A stretch of 64,000 nucleotides of DNA from Emcibacter nanhaiensis (GTDB taxonomy: Bacteria > Pseudomonadota > Alphaproteobacteria > Sphingomonadales > Emcibacteraceae). The position numbers and the translations under genes were made by a program. The stretch is taken from NCBI RefSeq assembly GCF_006385175.1, contig NZ_VFIY01000018.1, forward strand, positions 620,001 through 684,000, written 5' to 3'. Each line of letters starts with the position of its first letter. The first letter of the stretch is position 1. The notes beneath the pieces are model-generated. The model did no database searches, was not told where the DNA came from, and saw only the letters and a program-made list of their open reading frames with translations. Below are positions 48,876 to 58,095 of the stretch, piece by piece.

Positions 48876-50452
48876 GACCGGAACTCCTTGTCTGCCTGCC
48901 CCCGGTAGGCGGACGGCCAGATCCCCTGCTTGCCCGGGGCGAGGATGCCATTGGGATCGAGCGCATCCTTGACCTTTTCCGTCAACCGCCGCTGGGCGTG
49001 GTTATTGAAATCAAAGGTATCCGCCACCGCATCCATCCAGCCGAGGTGAGTGCGATATTCGCCGTAACCGGACTCACGGGCATCCTTGATCAGAGCGTTG
49101 AACAGGCTGCGGATATTTTTGACCTGGGCCTCGTCGTCCCGGTCATACATCAGCATGTTCACATTATTGGCGAAACGGCCATGCAGGGTAAAGCTGGCAT
49201 AAAAATCCACGTCATGCTCGGCGATGATTTTGCGCGAGCGCTTCAGTTGATGCATTACATGTTTGGAATGGGCCGGCACCACCGGCGAGAAGCCCATGTG
49301 GGCACCGCGCCCGCCAACCCAGTCACCCATCTGCAGGGCCACGGCCGAGGGCACACCCATAGTGATATCCATGGCGTTGACCGGCTGGCCCTGTTCCCAC
49401 CATTCATCAACCCAGGGATTTGTAAGCTTGCCGTCGAAGGCCTTTTTCACCGCGTTGGCCCGGGCCTGGACAACATCACGGTCGCCATAGAAGCGCAGGC
49501 TCACCTGCCAGTAGCCCAGGTTATGTTCCTTGAGCAGTTCCTGGACCCGCCATTCGGGAATAGCCCCCGGCTTGTCCCAGAAATCCTCGCGCCGTCCCAG
49601 CAGCACCATCTTGCCGAGCCAGCTCGGGATAAAAATCGACTGGTCGATCAGGCCGTTGATCTTGAGCGGCGCCAGCGTATCAATGACCCAGCTGATATCC
49701 TCTTCCTTGGGAATATCCACAGTGATTTGCAGCGACGTCTCCGGCGCCGGCATCAGCCACAGGCCCATCTTGGAGACAATGCCCAGGTTGGACTGGCTGA
49801 ACATCTGATCCCAGCTGGGGCCGTAACTGAAAGGAAACAGGTGAGACGCCTTGTTGTTCTCCATCGCCCCCATGCCGGTGCGCACCAGATCGCCGTCCGG
49901 CAGCACCACTTCCATGCCGCAGATATTGCGCGCATTGGTGCCGTAGGGCGTATAGCCGATGCCGTGATCCAGGGCATTGCCGATCACCGAACCCCAGGCA
50001 TTGCCGGGGACCGACAGCCACAGGGGAATATTATGGCGCTGGATATGTTCATATAGTTCAAAGAAGCCGACCCCGGGCTCTATCACGCAATAGGCCAGTT
50101 CCGGGTCCACTTCGTGGATTTTATTCATCCGGCCCAGGTCCATCACCACCGTGCCCGGCATGCGGGGCGCGGCGGTACCATAGCCCAGGTTTTTGCCGCG
50201 CGACACCGGCCACAACGGCGTCTTATTTTCGTTGGCGATTTTCACAATCGCCTGGATTTCCTCGGTCGACGCAGGGGCCACAGCGGCGGATGGCGGCCAT
50301 TCCTCTTCAGAGCCGGGCGCATAAATATCAGAGTAAACGTCCCGATCCTGGTCCGTCGCCAGCACCCACTCCTTGCCGACAACGGCTTCAAACTTTTTCA
50401 GTGCGGCGTCGAAATTCGCCGGGCTGACCCCGGGGGGAAGCGTGAGTTTCAT
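48872..50452 (-). CDS. Vanillyl-alcohol-oxidase/4-cresol-dehydrogenase-family flavoprotein
   Basis: 526 aa from the ATG at 50452. The PCMH-type FAD domain has VSRGKNLGYGTAAPR and VPGNAWGSVIGNALDHGIGY; the substrate domain ends in LDPNGILAPGKQGIW. Tyr466-Arg467 in GEYRTHLGW match the phenolate-binding pair of vanillyl alcohol oxidase (VAO), and His385 in RGAHMGFSPV sits where VAO attaches FAD. The VAO catalytic Asp position appears to be Thr (YTPYGTN, 167-173). Family members oxidise 4-alkyl- or 4-hydroxymethyl-phenols. With a cytochrome partner it is more likely a dehydrogenase than an oxidase. No signal peptide is visible. Confidence 0.87.
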   Translation of the reverse strand: MKLTLPPGVSPANFDAALKKFEAVVGKEWVLATDQDRDVYSDIYAPGSEEEWPPSAAVAPASTEEIQAIVKIANENKTPLWPVSRGKNLGYGTAAPRMPGTVVMDLGRMNKIHEVDPELAYCVIEPGVGFFELYEHIQRHNIPLWLSVPGNAWGSVIGNALDHGIGYTPYGTNARNICGMEVVLPDGDLVRTGMGAMENNKASHLFPFSYGPSWDQMFSQSNLGIVSKMGLWLMPAPETSLQITVDIPKEEDISWVIDTLAPLKINGLIDQSIFIPSWLGKMVLLGRREDFWDKPGAIPEWRVQELLKEHNLGYWQVSLRFYGDRDVVQARANAVKKAFDGKLTNPWVDEWWEQGQPVNAMDITMGVPSAVALQMGDWVGGRGAHMGFSPVVPAHSKHVMHQLKRSRKIIAEHDVDFYASFTLHGRFANNVNMLMYDRDDEAQVKNIRSLFNALIKDARESGYGEYRTHLGWMDAVADTFDFNNHAQRRLTEKVKDALDPNGILAPGKQGIWPSAYRGQADKEFRS

Positions 50453-50497
50453 ATGATCATCCCTGGTTCGAGGGTTTTTAAATATCAAAGTGTCCTG

Positions 50498-50528
50498 AAA
50501 AAGAGAAAGGGTGTACATGACACCCTTT
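50498..50528 (-). terminator. Terminator after the TonB receptor gene
   Basis: On the minus strand AAAGGGTGT and ACACCCTTT (9-bp stem, 5-nt loop, 50506-50528) are followed by CTCTTTTTCA. It separates the receptor from the downstream flavocytochrome genes, which would need read-through or their own promoter. Confidence 0.85.
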
Positions 50529-50553
50529 CCCGATTGTTCTATGAGATCAAGAC

Positions 50554-52854
50554 TTAGAAGTCCTTTTTCACATTCAGCATCCACTCACGCGGTTTGCCGA
50601 GAGTGTCGTAAGAAACGCCTGTGAAGCCGTACAGGGCAGAGAACTGAGACGTCTTGTAATATTCGTCAAACAGGTTGGTCACCGCCAGAGAGACAGCCAG
50701 GTCCTGGTCGGCATTGCGCCAGGTCAGACGGGCGTTGCCAAGAGTATAACTTGGTAGAAAAGCAGGATCGCCGAGGCCACGGCCAACAAACCGCTTATCA
50801 ATGTAGGTCACATCAAAGCGCGGCGTAATGCTGCCGTTGTCGCCAAGATCGGCTTCATACTGAATGCCAAAACTTGCCTGCCAAGACGGTGTAGAGCTTA
50901 CCCGGTCTTCAATGTTGATGCTGGTTGCCCGCTCATCGACCCGGTTCCATTTGGTGTCGATATAGCTGACGGAGGCATTGATGCTCAGGCCATCTACAGG
51001 CTGGGCTTCCAACTCAGCTTCAACACCCCAGAATTCAGCATCGCCGCCGTTGAGAACCACGCCACAGGGGCCGCCGCCATAAGCGGTACAGTCACTGATC
51101 GGAATCTGCAGATCGGTGTAGTCGTTATAGAACACAGCCATATTCAGGCGGACATTTTCCATCGGCTCAGCCTTGAAACCAAGCTCATAGTTGGTAAGGG
51201 TTTCAGGATCGAATGAACCTTCCAGGGCCTGGGTGGCGTTAAACGGACGGGCGGTAACCCCACCACCTTTAAAGCCGGTGGAGATGGTCGCATACCCCAT
51301 GAACGTATCGGTGAATTTATAGTCTACCGTCACACGATAGTCGACCTGGTCACCGCTATATTCAGCCGTCACTCCGTCGAGGGAGCCCAGTGCGAAACTT
51401 ACCGTGCCGTCATAGTTCTTGCGGACAAAGGTATAGTCCTTGCTTTCCTCAGTATAACGCACACCAGCCGTGATGGTCAGGTCGTCAGTTACACTTGCAA
51501 TCACCGTACCAAAGACGGCAAAACTGTCCGCATTTACCGGGTCGTTACCCTGGAACTGCAGGGCAAATCCCGGGATATAGCGAATATCCTGAATCGTATA
51601 ATAGGTGGTCAGCTGATCGGAATAGAACGCACCAACCGTGAAGTCGATCCCTTCAGAGACTTGACCGTTCAGGCGGATTTCCTGACTGAAGAAATCGTGC
51701 GACATATCGTTCCAGCCGCCGGCGCCAAAGGCGGGATCCGCCGTGGAGTCGTCATCGGTACCCCATTTGGCGTTAAATTCACGGTAGGCCGTGATGGACT
51801 GCAGCTGCAGGGTATCGGAAATCGCATAGTCGATATTTGCTGACACGCCCCAGCCTTTAAAGCGGCTGCGCGGATCAAGAATATTCGCCGCAGATGTTTC
51901 CGTTGCCGGCAGATAGTAATTTGCATAGGTACAGGTTGGTCCGCAAATCATGTTCGGGTTGAAATCACTTACGGTAACCACATCCGCCGCAGCCGTCCGG
52001 TCTACGTTTGTGACATCAGCCGTAATCAGGATATTCAGCTTGTCATCAGGGGCGTAGTTCACCATCCCACGCAGGGCTGAATAACCTTCGCCGCCCAAGC
52101 TGTCAAAGTTACAGCGCCCGCCGCCGGATGCCAGAAGTGCAGCAATACCTTCCGGATTGCCCGGATTGGCGCAGCCATAGTCTACCCGGTCAACCCAACC
52201 TTTTTGTTCCTTGTGAACGCCGGATACGCGGGCATACAGTCCTTCGGAGAGAGTGAAATCTGCACTGCCGCGAATATCGATCAGGTCGCGGCTGCCGTAG
52301 CTCGCGCTAACATAACCCTGGCTTTCTCCAGTAGGACGACGAGATACCAGTTTCACAGCACCACCGATGGAGTTACGGCCGGTCAACGTTCCCTGCGGTC
52401 CGCGCAGAATCTCGACCCGCTCCAGATCCAGAAGATCCATAACGGAACCGGTCAGGATCGGATAGTAAACGTCATCCACATAGATACCCACGCCGGGCTC
52501 GTACGCCGGGTTAAAGTCAAACTGCCCGACGCCGCGGATTTCACCGCCCAGTGAGGGGCCGAAAGCGGCGCCAGCCTGAATGAAGTATACGCTCGGCGCC
52601 TGAACAGCAACATCAACGATGTTGACCTGGCTGCGGGCTTCCATCATTTCGCCGGAAACGGCGGTGATCGCCAGCGGTGTTTCCTGAAGATTCTGTTCAC
52701 GGAACTGGGCCGTAACCACAATCTCCTCCAGGGTCATTACTTCGTTTTCTTCCTGTGCGACGGCAGAAGTCGCTGAACCCAACGCCATCAACGCAGCAAG
52801 GGATACCATGCCGGCGCGATAGTGTTTTCTGCCATTAAGCTTTATCGATGTCAT
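50554..52854 (-). CDS. TonB-dependent outer-membrane receptor
   Basis: 766 aa from the ATG at 52854 with GGGAGG upstream. Signal peptide (AGMVSLAALMALGSATSAVA), plug domain (about 35-160; VDVAVQAPSVYFIQAG, ERVEILRGPQGTLTGRNSIGG), then a 22-strand barrel ending LGKPREWMLNVKKDF with the terminal Phe. Energised uptake of a bulky substrate is expected. Divergent from the lignostilbene dioxygenase gene, so an aromatic oligomer is the likely cargo (inference). Confidence 0.93.
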   Translation of the reverse strand: MTSIKLNGRKHYRAGMVSLAALMALGSATSAVAQEENEVMTLEEIVVTAQFREQNLQETPLAITAVSGEMMEARSQVNIVDVAVQAPSVYFIQAGAAFGPSLGGEIRGVGQFDFNPAYEPGVGIYVDDVYYPILTGSVMDLLDLERVEILRGPQGTLTGRNSIGGAVKLVSRRPTGESQGYVSASYGSRDLIDIRGSADFTLSEGLYARVSGVHKEQKGWVDRVDYGCANPGNPEGIAALLASGGGRCNFDSLGGEGYSALRGMVNYAPDDKLNILITADVTNVDRTAAADVVTVSDFNPNMICGPTCTYANYYLPATETSAANILDPRSRFKGWGVSANIDYAISDTLQLQSITAYREFNAKWGTDDDSTADPAFGAGGWNDMSHDFFSQEIRLNGQVSEGIDFTVGAFYSDQLTTYYTIQDIRYIPGFALQFQGNDPVNADSFAVFGTVIASVTDDLTITAGVRYTEESKDYTFVRKNYDGTVSFALGSLDGVTAEYSGDQVDYRVTVDYKFTDTFMGYATISTGFKGGGVTARPFNATQALEGSFDPETLTNYELGFKAEPMENVRLNMAVFYNDYTDLQIPISDCTAYGGGPCGVVLNGGDAEFWGVEAELEAQPVDGLSINASVSYIDTKWNRVDERATSINIEDRVSSTPSWQASFGIQYEADLGDNGSITPRFDVTYIDKRFVGRGLGDPAFLPSYTLGNARLTWRNADQDLAVSLAVTNLFDEYYKTSQFSALYGFTGVSYDTLGKPREWMLNVKKDF

Positions 52855-53334
52855 AGAAAAACCTCCCATAATTGACTCAAGACATCTCGTCATAAGATTG
52901 TCTCCCGATAGATTTGCTTCCCTATTGGCTTTATTATTTAAGCCAGCGCCTTTATGGCGCTTATCTGTTTGTATAACATACTAACGAATTTTGGCAAGAC
53001 TGCTATATAACATTTGTTTTCATTGTGTCATTTTTGTCATTCATTTTTGCGATTAACCACCGTGACACACCAAAGGAGATACTGCACTTTGTATCCATTT
53101 TAATCGCCTATTTCCCATATATTATCAGTTAATTCGATTTTTTCGCCGTTCTGGGATACATTATGGTATAATGCAACAGCTCCCAACGCAAGCCTGTAAA
53201 TGCAGCAAAACGTTACAAACATAACACTTGATATGTTTTTTAAAATTCAGTATCACTTTCCTAAAATAGTTTGTTACACATACTAATAAGAAATATAGGG
53301 TTTTCAGGCAAACTAGAGAGCGGGAGGTTCCCAG
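52855..53334. promoter_or_regulatory. 480-bp AT-rich divergent promoter region of receptor and dioxygenase genes
   Basis: No gene is supported. CATACTAA occurs at 52977-52984 and again at 53279-53286, near opposite ends. AGCGCC-TTTAT-GGCGCT (52945-52961) is a hairpin in the receptor leader. CATTAT-GGT-ATAATG (53159-53173) is an inverted repeat that contains TATAAT (53167-53172), a possible -10. Confidence 0.5.
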
Positions 53335-54801
53335 ATGACGCATTTTCCAGACACGCCGAGCTTTACCGGCTTTAACACCCCTGCACGCATCGAGGCCGAC
53401 ATTATCGACCTGGACATTGAAGGCGAAGTACCCGCCGAAATGAACGGCGCCTTCTACCGGGTCCAGCCGGATCCCCAGTTTCCGCCCAGGCTGGGCGACG
53501 ACATCGCCTTTAACGGCGACGGCATGATCACCCAATTCCGGATCAAGGACGGTATCGTCAGCCTGCGCCAGCGCTGGGCCAAGACCGACAAATGGAAGCT
53601 GGAGAATGAAGCCGGCCACGCCTTGTTTGGCGCCTACCGCAATCCGCTGACCGATGACCCCAGCGTCAAGGGCAAGATTCGCAGCACCGCCAATACCAAT
53701 GCTTTCATCTTCGCCGGCAAGCTCTGGGCGATGAAGGAAGACAGCCCCAGCCTGCTGATGGATCCGGTCACACTGGAAAGCGACACTTTCGCGACCTGGG
53801 ACGGGGCGATGAAAAGCCAGACCTTCACCGCCCATCCCAAGATCGATCCGAAGACCGGCAACATGGTCGCCATCGGCTATGCCGCCAGCGGCCTGTGCAC
53901 CGACGATGTCTCCTATATGGAGATATCCCCGTCCGGAGAGCTGATCCGCGAGGAATGGTTCAAGGTCCCCTATTACTGCATGATGCATGATTTCGGGATT
54001 ACCGAGGATTATCTCGTGCTGCATATTGTGCCCTCTATCGGAAGCTGGGAGCGGCTGGAACAGGGCCTGCCCCATTTCGGCTTTGACACCACCCTCCCCG
54101 TCTATCTCGGCATCATCCCGCGGCGCAGCGGACTCGAACAGGAAGACATCCGCTGGTTCAAGCGCGACAACTGCTTCGGCTCGCATGTGCTGAATGCCTG
54201 GCAGGAGGGGACCAAGATCCACTTCGTCATCCCGGAATCGAAGAACAATTTCTTCCCCTTCTTTCCTGACGTGCATGGCGAGCCCTTCAAGCCGATGGAG
54301 GCCATGACGCGGCTGACCGACTGGACCGTCGATCTCGCCTCGAACGGTGAGGAATTCGACGCGATTACTCCACTGACCGAGACGGTCTCGGAATTCCCGC
54401 GGATCGACGATCGCTTCACCGGCCAGAAGACCCGCTACGGCTGGGGCCTCGAGATCGACATGAGCCGCCCGGTCGAGCTCAAGGGCGGCAGCGCCGGCGG
54501 GGTACTGATGAACTGCCTGTTCTTCAAGGACTTCGAGACAGGCAAGGAACAGCATTGGTGGTGCGGCCCGGTGTCAAGCCTGCAGGAGCCTTGCTTCGTG
54601 CCCCGCTCAAAGGACGCCCCGGAAGGCGACGGCTGGATCGTCCAGATCTGCAACCGGCTCGAGGACCATCGCAGCGACCTGCTGATCTTCGACGCCCTGG
54701 ACATTGAGAAAGGCCCTGTCGCCACCGCCAGGATCCCGATCCGGCTGCGCTTCGGCCTGCACGGCAACTGGGCCGATGCGGATGTCATCGGCGACGTGTA
54801 A
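53335..54801 (+). CDS. lsdA: Lignostilbene alpha,beta-dioxygenase (carotenoid-cleavage-oxygenase family)
   Basis: 488 aa. It cleaves the central double bond of hydroxystilbenes such as lignostilbene with O2, giving two aromatic aldehydes (vanillin). Four iron-binding His are present: His167 (FTAHPKI), His218 (MMHDFGI), His284 (GSHVLNA) and His476 (GLHGNW). Tyr101 (FGAYRNPLTDD) and Lys134 (WAMKEDSP), which hold the 4-hydroxyl in sphingomonad Lsd enzymes, sit at the same numbers. The start follows GGGAGG. It has its own terminator. Subgroup LsdA versus its paralogues cannot be settled by eye. Confidence 0.9.
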   Translation: MTHFPDTPSFTGFNTPARIEADIIDLDIEGEVPAEMNGAFYRVQPDPQFPPRLGDDIAFNGDGMITQFRIKDGIVSLRQRWAKTDKWKLENEAGHALFGAYRNPLTDDPSVKGKIRSTANTNAFIFAGKLWAMKEDSPSLLMDPVTLESDTFATWDGAMKSQTFTAHPKIDPKTGNMVAIGYAASGLCTDDVSYMEISPSGELIREEWFKVPYYCMMHDFGITEDYLVLHIVPSIGSWERLEQGLPHFGFDTTLPVYLGIIPRRSGLEQEDIRWFKRDNCFGSHVLNAWQEGTKIHFVIPESKNNFFPFFPDVHGEPFKPMEAMTRLTDWTVDLASNGEEFDAITPLTETVSEFPRIDDRFTGQKTRYGWGLEIDMSRPVELKGGSAGGVLMNCLFFKDFETGKEQHWWCGPVSSLQEPCFVPRSKDAPEGDGWIVQICNRLEDHRSDLLIFDALDIEKGPVATARIPIRLRFGLHGNWADADVIGDV

Positions 54802-54826
54802 GCAAACAGATCATCGTTAAATGCAC

Positions 54827-54862
54827 AACAAGCCCGCTCCTGCTGCAGCGGGCTTGTTTTTT
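54827..54862 (+). terminator. Strong terminator after the dioxygenase gene
   Basis: AACAAGCCCGCT (54827-54838) pairs perfectly with AGCGGGCTTGTT (54847-54858), 8-nt loop, followed by a T-run to 54862. It separates two convergent genes. Confidence 0.92.
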
Positions 54863-54876
54863 AGGTGTGAATACCT

Positions 54877-56400
54877 TTATTCAGATGCGCGGCACTCGAA
54901 ACTCCCTGCCTGATCCGTATCCCCTTCGCCTTTATAAACCGCCACCTGCGGATAGGGACACAGCGGCCGGGTTCTGACCACGGCGCCTTCCTTGTCAACG
55001 CCCGTGGCAATCACCCGGTCCGGAGCCTCGCCTTGCTCGACCCATTTCATGATCGCCCCGATCATGTCGAAACGATTGGGCCCCACCCCGCCGCGACAAT
55101 GATCCATGCCCGGCACCATAAACAGGCGGAAAAATTCATCCTGCGTCTCGGCCCCCATGGTTTTTGTCACCTGCTGGTAATAGTCCACTGTGTTGTAGGG
55201 AGACAGCCAGGGATCGGTCCAGCCATGATAGGTGATCAGCTTGCCGCCCCGGGCTTTATAGGCTGACAAATCCGTCTTCCAGGCGGAGAGACTGTCCCCG
55301 AGCCTTTTGTCCAGTGCGGGAATATCGCGATCCGGATCGAAGGTTTCCGGAGTCCAGTCCCGCTGATCCTCGGTGACGATTTCGGTAAGGGCCAGCTTCT
55401 GGTCGATTACCGGCACCCACAGGAACGGGGTCGCGCCATAGGCGTTGCCGGGATATACCGAAAGCCCTTTGGGGGTCTTTTCGGGGCCGTAAAGTTTATC
55501 CGCCAGATCTGTCTGCGCCTGGGTCAGGCAGCCTTCGGTCTGATCCTTTTTACAGACCAGCTCCCGGGCCGAGAAATCGCAGCTTCGCGGCTGGCTGATG
55601 ATACCGTCCTTAACCCCGTCCACCGGATCGCATTTGGCATAAGCCGCGGCAATCAGCAGCTCCACTTCCGGCTTTCCAAACATGCCCTCCGGATTGGCCC
55701 GTTTCATGGCATTGACCCAGAAGTCGCGGCTCTGCAGCCGGACGAAATTATTGGCCGGGGCCCCGGCGACAATGCCGTCATAGTCGTCCGGATATTTCTG
55801 GGCTTCCGTCAATCCCTGCCAGCCACCGGAGGAACAGCCCATATAATAGGATTTCTTTGGCCCCTTGCCGTAATGGACGGCAATGATTTTCTTGGCAGTG
55901 ACCGCCAGGAGATGGTGGGCCCGGTGGCCGAAATTTTCCACCCGGTCCGGATGGCCCCTGATCCAGCTGACATCAAACATATGGTCCGGCGTGACATGGC
56001 CGGTGTCGGTGGAGGCCGTGGCGAAACCGCGCATCACCGCTTCGTTCATGGCCGGAAAGTTCAACCCGCCCGAAAAGCCGCCGTTGCCGACGGCCTGAAA
56101 GCGGTCATTCCAGTCGAGTGGCAGCCAGACCTCAAAGCCGATTTCCTTTTCAATGACACCTGCCACCCGACAGAAGGCCGCATCTGTCCCCGGGTTGGGT
56201 CCGGCCAGAAAATTGAACACGGATGAAGGGAATGGCCACGCCTCGCCCCCCGGGATATCCTCTGCCACCGTTATGCGGACATCGGGAAGGTCGAGCGATT
56301 TAAGGTCGGCACAGTTGTTGGCATGGGCCATAGCCCCGGATCCGAAAACAGCAAAGACTGCCAGAAACCCCCAACAACTTCTTTTAACTCGGTTCAGCAT
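54877..56400 (-). CDS. Tannase/feruloyl esterase-family protein, secreted
   Basis: 507 aa with a signal peptide cut near MAHA-NN. The CS-D-HC motif of the family is complete: Cys189-Ser190 in GCSSGG, Asp in GWTDPWLS and His-Cys in MDHCRGG, the two Cys forming the active-site disulfide. It hydrolyses aromatic esters such as feruloyl, galloyl or related conjugates. It is last in the NTF2-ALDH-LigW-MFS-esterase string, so it likely frees the acids the island consumes. Exact ester unknown. Confidence 0.9.
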   Translation of the reverse strand: MLNRVKRSCWGFLAVFAVFGSGAMAHANNCADLKSLDLPDVRITVAEDIPGGEAWPFPSSVFNFLAGPNPGTDAAFCRVAGVIEKEIGFEVWLPLDWNDRFQAVGNGGFSGGLNFPAMNEAVMRGFATASTDTGHVTPDHMFDVSWIRGHPDRVENFGHRAHHLLAVTAKKIIAVHYGKGPKKSYYMGCSSGGWQGLTEAQKYPDDYDGIVAGAPANNFVRLQSRDFWVNAMKRANPEGMFGKPEVELLIAAAYAKCDPVDGVKDGIISQPRSCDFSARELVCKKDQTEGCLTQAQTDLADKLYGPEKTPKGLSVYPGNAYGATPFLWVPVIDQKLALTEIVTEDQRDWTPETFDPDRDIPALDKRLGDSLSAWKTDLSAYKARGGKLITYHGWTDPWLSPYNTVDYYQQVTKTMGAETQDEFFRLFMVPGMDHCRGGVGPNRFDMIGAIMKWVEQGEAPDRVIATGVDKEGAVVRTRPLCPYPQVAVYKGEGDTDQAGSFECRASE

Positions 56401-56424
56401 AATCTCCCCTTTCCAAATTGGGAA

Positions 56425-58044
56425 TCAAACCTTTTCCCCGGCCGCCCGGGCCCGATCCAGAAGCGTCGCCTCATCCTTCGGCAGCCGCCGGATCAGAACA
56501 AAGGTCAACAGGATCAGAAACGGCGAGATCCAGTAAAGATTGAGGATCGCCCCGGCCAGGTCGCCGCCGTTGATGTCGCTCATCAGGCCGATCACATAGG
56601 GACCGAGGCCAAGGCCGAAAATGGTCATGGTCAGGATATAATAGCTCATCACCGTGCCGCGCATGCGCGGCAGCACCAGGTCCATCAGGGTGGCGTAGAA
56701 CGGCGGCAGCCACATGGTCAGGATCAGGCCGTAGCAGGCAAAACTGAAATAGAACATCTCGACCGATTTGGACATGAAGGTGATGATCGCCAGCGGCAGG
56801 GACAGCGCCAGCGAAGCAAAGGTGACATAAAGGCGGCCACCGGCGAAGCGGCTGTTGGCCCAGTCGGACACCGGCCCGGCAATCAGCGGCCCGATAATGC
56901 CGATGGCGGCGATCATGGGACCGAACACCAGTCCCACTTCGGTGGGTTTCTGGCCGAAGGCCGTGATCAGATGGGTCGCCGTCCAGGCCATGACCCCGTA
57001 ATTGATTATGGTCTGCAGGGCGACAATGACAATCACCATGATCATGGACGGGGTCTTGACGATCAGTTCAAAGGACGGCTTGTCACGAAGCTTGAGGGAC
57101 TGCATCCAGCACAGGATGACATAGCTGCCGAAACCGATCACCATCCACTGCAGCTCATTACCGCCAAGATTCAAGGAACCGATCGACAGAGCGACCGGGT
57201 TTTCTTCCCTGAGGCCATTGGTCCAGGTGATCATCCCGGTCGCGGCCAGGATGATGGCCGCCAGGCCGCCGATATTGACAGCCCAGTCCCGGGCCCCGGC
57301 TTTCAGGCGGCTCATGGTGGCCCAGACCAGGCCGGGCAGGATCGAAGTCAGAGTCAGCCAGCTCTCCCGGAACGGATGCGGTTCGTCATGATGATCGATA
57401 CCGTCGGCAAGCCCGCGCCGCGGTTCCTTGGTGCGATACATCAGATAGCCGAGGATCAGGCCGGGAAGGGAAGCGACAAGAAATGCTGCCTGCCAGTCGC
57501 GCAGGCCAAGCGGGGCATTGCCGTCCGGCCAGGCCGCATCCCAGGCATCAGCGACCGCGCCACCGACGGTCAGGGCACCGCCGAGGCCAAGGGCGATGGA
57601 CGCGGCGATAATCGCCGTCACCGTGCCCCGCTGCCGTTTCGGGAACACATCAGAGACCAGGGACATGCCGGCCGGCTGTACGCTGGCCTCGCCCACGCCG
57701 ACCCCGAGGCGGGAAATGGCGAGCAGGCCGAACCCGTTGGCCATGCCGCCGAGCGCGGTCATGATTGACCAGCCGAAGATAGACAGGCCAAGCAGTTTGG
57801 TCCGGACCCAGCCATCGGCGAGGCGGCCGAGCGGCAGCGAGAAAACAGCATAAAACAGCGCAAAGACAGTTCCGTACAGCAGCCCCATTTCCGCATCGCC
57901 GATATGGAGGTCTTCCTTGATGCGCGGCATCAGGATGGCCAGGATCTGCCGGTCCACCATGGACATGGCCTGACACAGGCCGACCAGGGCCAGAATATAC
58001 CATGCTGTCCTGCCGCCCAGCTGCGGTGTGACATTATCTTTCAT
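56425..58044 (-). CDS. MFS transporter
   Basis: 539 aa with twelve or more predicted helices. The cytosolic loop 2-3 signature is LPLGRLADGWVRTKLLG and the N-terminal QAMSMVDRQILAILMPRI fits Spinster/aromatic-acid type carriers. It is longer than usual owing to an insert between helices 6 and 7 (about 200-300) with two extra hydrophobic stretches. It lies 24 bp before the esterase and 51 bp after the decarboxylase gene, so it probably imports an aromatic acid. Confidence 0.9.
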   Translation of the reverse strand: MKDNVTPQLGGRTAWYILALVGLCQAMSMVDRQILAILMPRIKEDLHIGDAEMGLLYGTVFALFYAVFSLPLGRLADGWVRTKLLGLSIFGWSIMTALGGMANGFGLLAISRLGVGVGEASVQPAGMSLVSDVFPKRQRGTVTAIIAASIALGLGGALTVGGAVADAWDAAWPDGNAPLGLRDWQAAFLVASLPGLILGYLMYRTKEPRRGLADGIDHHDEPHPFRESWLTLTSILPGLVWATMSRLKAGARDWAVNIGGLAAIILAATGMITWTNGLREENPVALSIGSLNLGGNELQWMVIGFGSYVILCWMQSLKLRDKPSFELIVKTPSMIMVIVIVALQTIINYGVMAWTATHLITAFGQKPTEVGLVFGPMIAAIGIIGPLIAGPVSDWANSRFAGGRLYVTFASLALSLPLAIITFMSKSVEMFYFSFACYGLILTMWLPPFYATLMDLVLPRMRGTVMSYYILTMTIFGLGLGPYVIGLMSDINGGDLAGAILNLYWISPFLILLTFVLIRRLPKDEATLLDRARAAGEKV

Positions 58045-58095
58045 TGTCTTCCCTTTTATACTTGTCCCTAAATCGCCCTCCCCCGAGCGCCTTTA

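Noticed and set aside
50460-50474. T-arm-like sequence CCCTGGTTCGAGGG upstream of the flavoprotein start
   Set aside because: No acceptor, D or anticodon arms fit around it, so it is not a tRNA.
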